Assembly (NCBI GenBank): GCA_009363875.1
Contig: CM018694.1
Coordinates: forward strand, 310,001 to 374,000
Direction: 5' to 3'
Length of the DNA stretch: 64,000 bases
Source: Mikania micrantha
Taxonomy: Eukaryota; Streptophyta; Magnoliopsida; Asterales; Asteraceae
Under the pieces are notes generated by a model that searched no databases, was not told the origin of the DNA, and saw only the letters and a program-made list of their open reading frames with translations. Below are positions 11,541 to 21,277 of this stretch, piece by piece; position 1 is the stretch's first letter; each line of letters begins with the position of its first letter. The translations under genes were made by a program, and so were the position numbers.

Positions 11541-12125
11541 TGTAACACCCAGACCGATGGCGGAAACGTCGGGATGCCACGAGGGATGTGTAGATTGTTC
11601 ATAAGCTCGTGGGCATCTAAATAAATCATCACATTTCAATTTAATCAACCAAATTAATTACAAAAAAATCATGTTCATCATGAGATAGTTACAACAATTA
11701 CACAAAAAATGTAGCTAAAGTAACTAAACTCTAGTCATCAGAATTTCTGTTATTTTAGCTAAGTCCAAAACACTAAGTGATGATGTCCAAAAGATGTAGA
11801 GCTATCCTGCTCTAAATACTTCTCCTCGTTCCCTTAAAATATGTAGAAAATCAAGTGTCAACTACGAAGTAGTTGGTGAGTCATCATAAGTTTTTATGTT
11901 TCGAAAATGTTTTATAACATGTTGATGAAAGTTTATAATTTTCCGAGAAAATCCACATGTGCACCTGCGAGTTAATCCAACACTGCCAACACACAAACAC
12001 AAACACAACAATCACATAATTCAAATAATTACAAATAATCAATCACATATATTCAACCAAACTCAGTCAATCACCATTCAATCAATAATCAATAATCATC
12101 ATAATTATCTCAATATAAGTTACCA

Positions 12126-12345
12126 CGAAAGACCTCAGTCAACTCAATAAACGGCGGAATTATCGCGGAGGACCTCAGTCAACTCAACAAACGATATTCC
12201 TATATAGTATAAGTGACAATACATGCACTGCGGAGAACCTCAGTCATCTCAACCAACAGTGCAATCACTGAGGAGGGCCGAAGTCAACTCAACAACAGTA
12301 ACTCAATCATTGCGGAGGACCGAAGTCAACTCAACAACAACGACT
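12126..12345 (-). repeat. GAGGACC(T/G)(C/A)AGTCAACTCAAC repeats, left B LTR
   Basis: Five imperfect copies spaced 30-55 bp. The same set is at 24575-24785 in the right LTR, and a diverged inverted set lies in element A at 8125-8220. Confidence 0.8.
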
Positions 12346-13088
12346 CATGGAGTTATGATAGTCCATGTCAATCCATAATCAATGGTAATCCAATAATGTG
12401 AATATCATAATGATAAACCAGGTGTCACCCATGTATTATCAAAATAATATTTAAATTCTAGTGTACATGTTCCACCTCCGAGTTTAAAAACAAAATAATT
12501 TCAAAAGGAGGTTATGAGAACTCACATAAATTCCTTAGAATCAGTTCTCTTGTAGTATGCGCGCTCACATATGTGAAATCAAAAGCAACACATTCAACCT
12601 GTAATTATCGTGTGTTCATGTTCCTAAGTACATGCGTTTTCTCAATTGAGTGCCCATGATTGTTTATTTTAAATCATTAAATGTCTCGTTAACTTAGTTT
12701 ATTTGTCCTAAGTTAAGTTGTGACACTCAAGGCGTTATAAATTATCATCATAACAAGGTAATCTAAACTTGTTAGTTTTATTTATCTTATATATGATAGC
12801 TTTTAATAAAACATCAAAAGTATACAAGTTGTGAAGAAAATGACCTTACACACCTATGTATACTTTTATACATATACATGCAATCATGTTTATCCAATTT
12901 GACTACCACCATTCAAGTTATTAGAATTTTAGTTTCAATTAAAGAAAAAATAGACTTGAGCTTTTCATATAAAATGTTCAACTTATGTAGTCCATAAATA
13001 AAAAAACCCATGTATATTTTAAAAAAGGTGGTAGCTTTTTAAACATTCATGCATGCATTCATGTTTTTCTTGGTTTACCCTTGATCCT

Positions 13089-13490
13089 AGTTCGAGAACT
13101 TAGGTTCGACCGCACATACGGTTCTCAAGGGTCCTAGGTTCGCTGCCATAATAAGGGTTTGCAGCCCAGAGTCCAGGTTCGATGACCATGGGTTAGGCTA
13201 CCCCATAGTTTTGGCTACACCTTAGGTTCGTTGTCCAAGGGGTGCGAAGCTATGGAAGGTTCGCTGGAAATGGGAGGTCTGGCCATGTCCCAGGTTCGCC
13301 CATTTAAGGTTCGGCTGGTTCACCGGGGTTCGGTGAAGCTGCACATAGGTTCGGCCCATCTTGGTTCGTAGCACATGCAGGCTCGTGTAGGAGAAGGTTC
13401 AGCTGGTTCAGGTTCGCGGCTAGATGGTTCGTGGAGACTTGCTGAACACGTTCGTGTAGGGGAAGGTTCGGCTGGTCGTGGGTTCGCCGG
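13089..13490 (-). repeat. GGTTCG array, left B LTR
   Basis: About fifteen copies of (A)GGTTCG at 20-35 bp spacing, CGAACC in LTR sense. Repeated at 25528-25930 in the other LTR. Confidence 0.8.
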
Positions 13491-13893
13491 CCTGCACTCT
13501 TCACTCAACAACCTGTTCATCATCATCATCCCCATCTAGTTCTAATCCCTCTCTGGTTCATCCATGGTTTCTCAAGCTTATGCAAGTTCGTTTAGGGGTT
13601 TTCCAAGTATAGAAATCGTTTAAACTATAAAGATGCAAACCGGTATGTTGTTAGTGTGAGAAACAGAAACAAAACTCGAGATCTACCTCTAAATGTCGAT
13701 CAAATGTTGAATTTCTTCATGGTTTCATGTTCCCCTCGATCACACGAACGATTTGGCACCAAGATCTTATAAATCCGTTGAGAAGCGAAGGAGATTTTCT
13801 AGAGAGAAGGTAGAGAGAGACAGGGGTGGCGGATTTGTGTGTTAGAGAGAGAGTGAAGCTTGGGAAAATGAAAGAGATGGAAGGCTTTCAATC

Positions 13894-13900
13894 ATTTATA
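13894..13900 (-). promoter_or_regulatory. Probable TATA box of the B LTR
   Basis: TATAAAT on the minus strand, followed in sense by a CTCTCTCTC tract at 13852-13840. The equivalent is at 37671-37677 in the other LTR. Confidence 0.55.
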
Positions 13901-14217
13901 CACCGTATCGTCCTCGCGTGTTCGGTCTCGCTTATCTCACGATAAAAATTTATTATATGCTCGGTCTTGCTCGAAAACATGTTTAAAACATAAGAGGTTT
14001 AAATGATCATATTTTGTTTAATAATAGGATTTTAATTTAAAGTTGTTTCGAAAAATGATTTCGTTCACTTTAATTAAATTATTTATTTAATAAAACGATT
14101 CGTTCGGATACACATTAGGTTGTAATTCCTAATAAACGTTTTTAAACTTCTTTTTCTAATTTTAATACCGTTAAATATTATTTCGTTATCTTGTCGAAAC
14201 GCGTTACTTACGTACGT

Positions 14218-14350
14218 ATTCGTAAAGATCGTCACCTTTCTGAATCCAACGCTCGTATCGTATTTCGATTCGAGTTACGATTTATGGAATATCGTTTCAG
14301 AATATTATTCCTAATAATTATATTCGTGTGAATCGTCACCCACGCGAATA
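14218..14350 (-). promoter_or_regulatory. Paired GATCGTCACC-loop hairpins in U3 (B)
   Basis: Hairpin 1: arms ATTCGTAAA (14218-14226) and TTTCTGAAT (14237-14245), 7 of 9 paired, loop GATCGTCACC. Hairpin 2: arms TATTCGTGTG (14321-14330) and CACGCGAATA (14341-14350), 10 bp with one wobble, loop AATCGTCACC. Hairpin 2 recurs at 38098-38127 in the right LTR. Confidence 0.6.
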
Positions 14351-14509
14351 CATTATTAAGTTAATATTTCTGAATTAATATTAGCGTTTAATATTATCTT
14401 CGTAACCTCGCCATCGCGTAATCGTTTCCAATAATGCTTTCGTTATTTATAATATTGAATATTATAATTTCCAAATCGAATTCCCACTAAACCATAGCAC
14501 TGACACATC

Positions 14510-14604
14510 CATGATAGACCGGAATAAGCTTATGTATAGGGCATATGTAGGAGTAGGTCGCAACCTATCCAGCCACCCTCCCACCACCATTTCGATAAAC
14601 CATG
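14510..14604 (-). other. Large hairpin module, B U3 copy 1
   Basis: Arms CATGATAGACCGGAAT (14510-14525) and ATTTCGATAAACCATG (14589-14604) pair at 13 of 16 positions with wobbles in the element sense. Loop marks: TATAGGGCATATG and CCCACCACC (complement GGTGGTGGG). Counterpart at 38287-38380. Confidence 0.6.
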
Positions 14605-14708
14605 ACCATGTGTCCTTGACTATGTTTAGTAACCAACAATAACTAACCCATAACTCTTTTTCATTCCAACTAAAACCTCAGATTCTCCTCACCAAAGCCT
14701 CAACACTG

Positions 14709-14817
14709 ATATAATCATGATAAATCGAAGATGGTTTATGTATAGGGCATACGTAGAGGTCAGTCGCAACTGCCTCAGCCGCCATCCCACCACCTCTTCG
14801 ATAGACCATGATTATAT
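14709..14817 (-). other. Large hairpin module, B U3 copy 2 (23-nt arms)
   Basis: Arms at 14709-14731 and 14795-14817 pair at 21 of 23 positions. Key segments are ATAATCATG against CATGATTAT and ATCGAAGA against TCTTCGAT. The loop holds TATAGGGCATACGTAG and CCCACCACC. Counterpart at 38485-38593. Confidence 0.7.
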
Positions 14818-15088
14818 CCTTGCCTATCTTATAGAATCCTATACCACGACCTTTCCAAATCCAATCATAACATCTCATATATGTATATCTCTGCAATAAA
14901 CTCTCTGGTTCTGTTTAGTTGTATTTCAACTAAATTTCCCATGGTTTATGCTCATAACAATGTGTTCTCAATAATGTATACCAGTGATAATAACATTCGT
15001 TAATCCATAATCATTAACAATTATCATATGAGGTCTTAACAGTATAATCGAACATGTACGGACAAACCCGAGATACAGTGATGTTACA

Positions 15089-15106
15089 GTCTCCCCTAGT
15101 TAAGGG
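15089..15106 (-). other. Polypurine tract of B
   Basis: On the minus strand CCCTTAACTAGGGGAGAC lies directly before the LTR start, the expected plus-strand DNA primer position. Identical tract in D at 55499-55516. Confidence 0.85.
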
Positions 15107-15122
15107 AATTTCATCCCAAAAT

Positions 15123-15683
15123 TCAACTTGGAGTGACCGTAGTGAATAATTGTGGATACTTAAGCTTCATATGATCTTCCCGTTCCCATGTGAATTCTGG
15201 ACCACGCTTTGACTCCCATCGTACTTTGACAATTGGAATTCTACTGCGTTTGAGCTTTTTAACTTCACGATCCATTATCTCGACTGGTTTTTCAACGAAG
15301 TGCATGGTATCATCGACGCGAATGTCATCGAGTGGTACTTGAAGATCCTGATCAGCTAAGCATTTTCTTAAATTGGACATGTGAAATGTCGAGTGTACAT
15401 TGCTAAGTTCAGGAGGAAGTTCCAACTTATAGGCAACCTTCTCGATCAGTTCAAGAATCTTAAAAGGGCCAACATAACGTGGAGCAAGTTTACCCTTCTT
15501 CCCGAATCTTACGACTCCCTTCCATGGTGATACTTTGAGTAATACAAAATCATCCACTTCAAACTCTAAAGGTTTCCTTCGCTTATCCGCGTAACTTTTC
15601 TGTCGACTGTGAGCAGCTAATAGATTGTCGCGAATATGATGAATCTTGTCAGTCGTTTCTTAAATAATCTCAGGACCCGTGAT
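15123..15683 (-). pseudogene. pol: Element B integrase C-terminus with chromodomain-like tail
   Basis: Open from 15557 to 15123: the GPY/F-type region ([32 protein letters not shown]) followed by a chromodomain-like tail ([20 protein letters not shown]). In this group the tail is thought to steer integration to particular chromatin. Two in-frame stops, near 15682 and 15660, separate it from the catalytic core. Closely matches the tails of D and H. Confidence 0.88.
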
Positions 15684-16340
15684 CTACGATTCGCCGACCT
15701 CGGTCCAACAAATAGGTGACCGACATTTTCTACCATAAAGAGCTTCAAATGGCGCCATACCAATGCTCGCGTGATAACTGTTGTTATACGAGAACACGAC
15801 TAATGGTAGATGGCTATCCCAATTGTCACCAAAATCGATAACACAAGCTCTCAACATATCTTCCAATGTCTGGATGGTCCGCTCCGTCCGTCCATCCGTT
15901 TGAGGATGATAAGCACTACTAAGATCCAATCTTGTTCCAAAAGCTTCATGAAGTGATTCCCAAAATTGTGCCGTGAAACGAGCATCACGATCCGATATTA
16001 TGCTTAAGGGAATTCCATGTCGACTAACGATCTCATCAACGTAGATACGAGCTAATTTCCGTACAGTGTACGTCTCGCGTATCAGTAAGAAATGATCCGA
16101 CTTGGTTAATCGATCTATTATCACCCAAATACTATCATTACCACTTGCGGTATGTGGGAGTTTGGTAATCAAATCCATGGATATACTCTCCCACTTCCAC
16201 ATGGGTATTTCTGGTTGCATTAACAATCCTGAAGGTCGCTGGTGTTCTGCCTTGACTTTAGCGCAGTTTAGGCACTTGGAAACATACTCAGCGATATCCT
16301 TCTTCATTCTAGGCCACCAGTATAAGACTCTAAGGTCTTG
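15684..16340 (-). pseudogene. pol: Element B integrase core
   Basis: Contains the zinc-binding Cys pair ([12 protein letters not shown]), [10 protein letters not shown] with the first catalytic Asp, [26 protein letters not shown] with the second Asp, and [20 protein letters not shown] with the Glu. A TAA replaces a Tyr codon close to 16340 (ADKM-stop-QDL), separating it from the zinc-finger His region, and another stop ends it at 15684. All DDE residues remain readable. Confidence 0.9.
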
Positions 16341-16990
16341 TTACATCTTGTCAGCACCTGGATGGATTGAGTAACGAGACTTATGAGCTTCATCCAAAAT
16401 CATCATCCTAAGATCATCCCTGTTCGGTATCCACAACCGATTCAAATAATACATCAAACCATCATCCTTAGTTTCCAATAGTAATTTGGCCCCGCAAGAC
16501 ATCTCATTTTTCAAGCTATCTTGAGCCAATGAGTGTTGTTGGACTTCGAGAACATTGTTATGAAGATTAGTGCGCACTCGGACACTATGGATTTGAACAT
16601 GACTCTTGCGACTAAGCGCATCTGCTACTACATTCGCTTTACCAGGATGGTAATGAATTTCGCAGTCATAATCATTTAACAGTTCCACCCATCTCCGTTG
16701 TCTCATGTTAAGCTCTTTCTGATTGAGAATATGCTGCAAAATTTTATGATCTGTAAAGACTACACACTTAGTGCCATAAAGATAATGTCTCCATATCTTC
16801 AAAGCAAGCACGACTGCACCAAGTTCTATGTCATGTGTAGTGTAGTTCTTCTCGTGAATTTTCAACTGTCTTGATGCATATGCTACAACCTTCCCCATTG
16901 CATAAGGACACAACCGAGACCTAGGTTGGATGCATCACAGTAAACTACAAAATCATCATTTCCATCAGGCAGTGTCAAGACATGAGCATC
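16341..16990 (-). pseudogene. pol: Element B RNase H
   Basis: Open 16913-16341 with [39 protein letters not shown] and [10 protein letters not shown]. Broken from RT by a stop replacing Cys near 16992 and by a 1-base deletion (GGGGAAGG, where A has GGGGAAAGG) near 16905. It ends in the His part of the integrase zinc finger. Confidence 0.88.
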
Positions 16991-18775
16991 TCAAAGTTTC
17001 TGCTTTAAAGTCTGAAATGCCTCTTCTTGCTTTGGTCCCCACTCATAAGGTTTATTCTTTTGAGTCAAAGAAGTGAGAGGGACAGCAATCCTGGAGAAGT
17101 TCGAAATAAACCGCCGATAATAACCGGCAAGTCCAAGAAATGATCGAATCTCCGTTGGTGTCTTCGGTGTTCTCCAATTCTTCACCGCCTCAATCTTTGC
17201 AGTATCCACATGAACACCCTTTTCATTGACTATGTGTCCCAAGAATTGAAATTCCTTAAGCCACAATTCACACTTGGAGAATTTGGCATACAGTCGTTCT
17301 TCTCTTAGGATCTCCAAAACCAACTTAAGGTGTTGCTCGTGTTCTTCCATGCTCTTAGAGTATATCATAATATCATCAATGAATACAATAACAAATTTAT
17401 CCAAATATGGCCTGCAAACACGGTTCATGAGGTCCATGAAAACCGCTGGTGCATTGGTAAGACCGAAAGGCATTACCAGAAATTCATAATGGCCATATCT
17501 TGTTCTAAAAGCTGTCTTGGGAATATCATCATCGTGTACTCGAAGCTGATGATACCCAGACCTAAGATCGATCTTCGAAAACCATGCCGAGCCTTGAAGT
17601 TGATCGAAAAGATCATCGATGCGCGGCAGAGGATATCGATTCTTTATGGTCAACTTGTTCAACTCGTGGTAGTCGATGCACATTCGGAATGACCCATCCT
17701 TCTTCTTGACAAACAGGACCGGTGCACCCCATGGTGAATGGCTCGGGCGAATGAATCCCTTATCAGTCAGTTCTTGTAGTTGGCTCGCCAATTCTTGTAA
17801 CTCCGAAGGCGCAAGTCTGTAAGGAGCTTTGGTGAATGGGTTCGCACCAAGTACTAAGTCAATTCGGAACTCTACTTGATGCTCTGGTGGAAGACCCGGC
17901 AACTCGTCTGGAAATACTTCAGGGAAATCTCTTATCACATGAACGTCTTCAATGCTCTTTCCTTTCTCCTTTTTCTCCACAACATGTGCTAAAAATGCTA
18001 TACATTTCTTTCTAAGGTACTTGTGTGCTTTAGTGCATGACATCAGCTTAAGACCTTTACTAGAAGTTTCCCCAAAAAATCTTAAAGTTTCACCCGAAGG
18101 CAAGGGAATACGAATATATTTTTCATGACAAACAATTTCCGCTTTGTGGGTGGCTAACCAATCCATGCCTATGATAACATCAAAGCTACCAAGTTGCATA
18201 CGTATGAGATCAATTGGGAAACGGTGATCATTTAAGTTCACAGTACATCCAATAATAACAGTGTCAATATCAATAGTATTACCATTTGCCACCTCTATGT
18301 TAAACGGTTTGTTTTTCTTAGTACGTGTCCTTTCAAGCATATATTCAAAATCATGTAAAACAAAACTCCTATCAGCACCAGAATCAAATATGACAGATGC
18401 ATAAGAGTTGTTAATCAGAAATGTACCATTGACCACATCCTGGTTGGCTTGAGCTGCTGGAGCATTCAGTTGAAAAGCTCTACTTCTCGCCACCCTTTGA
18501 TTATTTCCTGTCAATCTCGGGCACTGGTTTCTAAAATGACCCACTTCACCGCACTGATAACAGGCTCTTGCCTGTACAGGTACTTGGCGAACAGGTACAG
18601 CTTGAATTGATTGGGCATGCGGAGCTGGCAGTGCAAGCGGTGCAGGTTGCATCCTTTGTGCTTGCGGTGCACTCCGACAAACATTAGCAAAGTGGCCATA
18701 CTTGCCACAGTTGTTGCAAACGCGACAAGGCAAGTTAGGCATGTGGTGATATCTGCAGACATTACATTGGGGCAC
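16991..18775 (-). pseudogene. pol: Element B nucleocapsid-protease-reverse transcriptase (594 codons open)
   Basis: Longest intact stretch of B. Residues about 20-33 [14 protein letters not shown] and 72-85 [14 protein letters not shown] are CCHC knuckles. DSGA at about 131-134 is the retropepsin site. RT carries [33 protein letters not shown] and [10 protein letters not shown]. In intact relatives gag and pol form one reading frame, which this arrangement supports. It is interrupted from the gag N-terminus by stops and from RNase H by a stop at the C-terminal end. RNA-dependent DNA polymerase and protease functions are inferred from the family. Confidence 0.92.
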
Positions 18776-19686
18776 AGTCCCACCATAATTTCTGGCAGTT
18801 TAGCTGTTTGTTGATTGTTGAGCAGACTTAGCAGCAGGAGCAGTAACAGCAAAATTTCTGGCCTTTCGCTTCCGATTGTTGCTTTTTGATGAGTTGCCTT
18901 GTTCAGTCTTGACTTCACTTAAAGCCTCCTTTGCAGCTGTTTTCGTGTCAATCTTCTTAAACTCTTTCCTTGTGAGTGTTCCAGTCTTCACGTGATTATC
19001 AGTTAAAGTTGCAGACACGCTGATTGCAGCCTCCAGTGTGGTAGGGTTGCTACCATAGACTGTGTCTTGAATCTGCATAGGAAGACCGCCTATGTATTTT
19101 TCAATCGCTCTCTCCAATGGTGTCACCAGATGAGGTACTAGCAGACTATACTCATGGAACGAGAATTGTAGATTACATTCTCCCCGCTGTCTTGTTTGAG
19201 TTCCCAGAACTCAGTTTCTAGTTTCCTCATCTCACTGCGAGGACATAATTCAGTGGTCATCAGGTTCTTGACCTCAGTCCACGTCAGTGCTAGAGCAGCA
19301 TCAACTCCCCTAGTTCGCTTTTCGCCATTTCACCAAGTTAGTGCTCTCTTTTGGGAAACACTAGTGGCATAGCGCACCTTCAAATTTTCAGGACAGTCAC
19401 TGTGGATGAAGGTCTTTTCAATACTCTCAAACCACTGTAGAAGGCCAGTGGCTCCCTCAGATCCCGTTAACTATAGCGGATTACAGGAGTTAAAGTGTTT
19501 GAACGTGCAAACTGGTGGGTTTGCACCACCTATGTTCTGATTGAGAGTCTGATTGGCTTGATTCAGTTGAGTCACCAATCTAGTAATGAGGTTTGCTAAC
19601 TCGTGTATGCCACAGTTGGCATCACCGTTGTTAGCACCATCAGCTTTGGTGTTTGTATCATCTTCGTTGTGACGGCGAGGCGGCAT
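18776..19686 (-). pseudogene. gag: Element B gag, broken
   Basis: Starts MPPRRHNEDDTNT at 19686 (true ATG). A stop follows SCNPL near 19471. The capsid region continues with [16 protein letters not shown], a TGG-to-TGA change near 19330 (LTW-stop-NGEK), and an open piece 19126-18800 ([32 protein letters not shown]) rich in Lys/Arg near its end. It corresponds segment for segment with the intact D gag. Non-functional. Confidence 0.88.
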
Positions 19687-19940
19687 GTTTCTGAGGATGT
19701 TAGAAACATGTTACTACCGTTTACAACGTAAGTCATACAAACTATGATCAGATGAGTTCATTTCAACAGTTAGGATTACATATAGGAACTATATTTTTCT
19801 CCTATCCGTCATTAAACTCATAACAAAGTAGTAATTTCCTAATATTATTCTAAAGTATCCTAGTTGGTCATACCTATTATTAACTAAATATTCCTAAGTT
19901 TCAAACATTTCCCACCCTATACTAACACTGACAACCTCCC

Positions 19941-20028
19941 GATGCAGTGCAACAAGCTTATATATAGGGCATACGTAGACTTGACCACAGTCGCATCAGC
20001 CGCCGTCCCACCACCGTTGCATTTCACC
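19941..20028 (-). other. Large hairpin module, B leader copy 1
   Basis: Arms GATGCAGTGCAAC (19941-19953) and GTTGCATTTCACC (20016-20028), 11 of 13 pairs. Loop has TATATAGGGCATACG and CCCACCACC. Confidence 0.65.
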
Positions 20029-20144
20029 ACGATTATGTCCTTGCTAGAATTTAGGGTATACATATGTTTCTCAAGTGTTCCATTTCACAACCTTATCCTA
20101 TGGGGGATAATTATGAGTGTAGTGTGTTCCATTACTTCTGACAT

Positions 20145-20250
20145 CTAGGTTCGCCTAATGTCTAAGTTCACCTTAACACTAGGTTCACCTATTTTCTAAG
20201 TTCACCTAATGTCTAAGTTCACCTGACATTTAAGCTCCCCTAATGTCTAA
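20145..20250 (-). repeat. TAAGTTCACCTAATGTC-type short tandem repeats
   Basis: Five units of about 20-23 bp alternating AGGTTCACCT and AAGTTCACCT. Inverted homologs in element A at 3220-3300. Confidence 0.7.
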
Positions 20251-20565
20251 GTTTACAATATATTCACATCTCATTATCAAGTGTTCATACCATCACTAAG
20301 TGTTAGTATCATCACGATGCGTTCATATTATCATCAATTGTCCATCTCAACCCTAAACATTCAGTTCGTCACTAAGTGTTCGTATCATTCATTGATCTTA
20401 TTCACCCCACGTGTCCAATAAGTGTATTCTAATATGAGTATATGTGTCCATCAAAAGTGATTATCCAAAATATCAATCCAAACCAAATTCAACCAACAAT
20501 CCATCAACCAAAACTTTCCAACATTTCCTAATAATATCCTAAGTTCCTGACACTGATAGACCCCC

Positions 20566-20654
20566 AATATACTACAAATGGTATATGTATAGGGCATATG
20601 TAGGGGTAGGTCGCAACCGCCCCAGCCACCGTCCCACCACCTTTATAGTATACC
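20566..20654 (-). other. Large hairpin module, B leader copy 2
   Basis: Arms AATATACTACAAA (20566-20578) and TTTATAGTATACC (20642-20654): all 13 positions pair in the element-sense RNA, three as G-U. Loop marks conserved. Confidence 0.7.
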
Positions 20655-20776
20655 ACGAGTGTGTCATTGTCCGGTGATCAAAGATCAAACAAATAGTTCC
20701 TAAGCAAATAATTTCCTAAGCAAATAATTTCCCAAACGGGTAGTTCCCTTATTCCTCAATACTGACATCCACCTAA

Positions 20777-20861
20777 TGTACCATAAATGGTATATGTATA
20801 GGGCATATGTAGAAATCAGTCGTAACTGCTTCAGCCACCAACCCACCACCTTTACGATACA
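20777..20861 (-). other. Large hairpin module, B leader copy 3
   Basis: Arms TGTACCATAAA (20777-20787) and TTTACGATACA (20851-20861): 11 of 11 pair in the element sense with two G-U. Loop marks conserved. Confidence 0.7.
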
Positions 20862-21086
20862 CAACGTGCATGTCCTTATCGAATCATTAGGGCACAATCA
20901 ATCATATAATCAGCAAGTAACATATGCAATTTAGATATATAGCAGGAGTTCAGATAACATGCAATAAACACATAAGCATGAAGTCCTAAATATAATAACT
21001 AGTGTATGAAGTAGTTTCATACTAAGGTATCCTACGGTTATAGACTAGGTCAACCATTTCTAGTAACCTAATTCCCTATAACCCAG

Positions 21087-21098
21087 GCTCTGATACCA
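21087..21098 (-). other. Primer binding site of B (tRNA-Met type)
   Basis: Minus strand TGGTATCAGAGC, 3 bp inside the 5' LTR. Confidence 0.93.
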
Positions 21099-21277
21099 AT
21101 CTATAACACCCCGACCGATGGCGGAAACGTCGGGATGCCATGAGGGATGTGTAGATTGTTCACAAGCTCGTGGGCATCTAAATAAATCATAACATTTCAA
21201 TTTAATCAACCAAATTAATTACACAAAAATCTTGTTCATCATGAGATAGTTACAACAATTACACAAAAGATGTAGCT

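Larger units (their letters stand above)
11541..15088 (-). mobile_element. Element B 3' LTR (minus strand), uninterrupted
   Basis: Begins TGTAACACCC and ends GATGTTACA in plus coordinates (3548 bp). It pairs with 21102-38863 once the two insertions are removed. In the first 150 bp about 6 differences separate the copies, roughly 4%. In LTR sense: U3 with two large hairpin modules (14817-14510) and TCGTCACC hairpins (14350-14218), a TATA box near 13900, a CT-rich initiator, a CGAACC array, GAGGACC repeats, and a terminal GC-rich hairpin. Confidence 0.93.
19687..21086 (-). mobile_element. Element B leader, about 1.4 kb, non-coding
   Basis: Lies between PBS and gag ATG. Holds three large hairpin modules (below), short repeats of TAAGTTCACCTAATGTC type (20145-20250), and TAAGTGTTxxTATCATCA-type repeats (20280-20400). 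No ORF of note. Confidence 0.85.
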
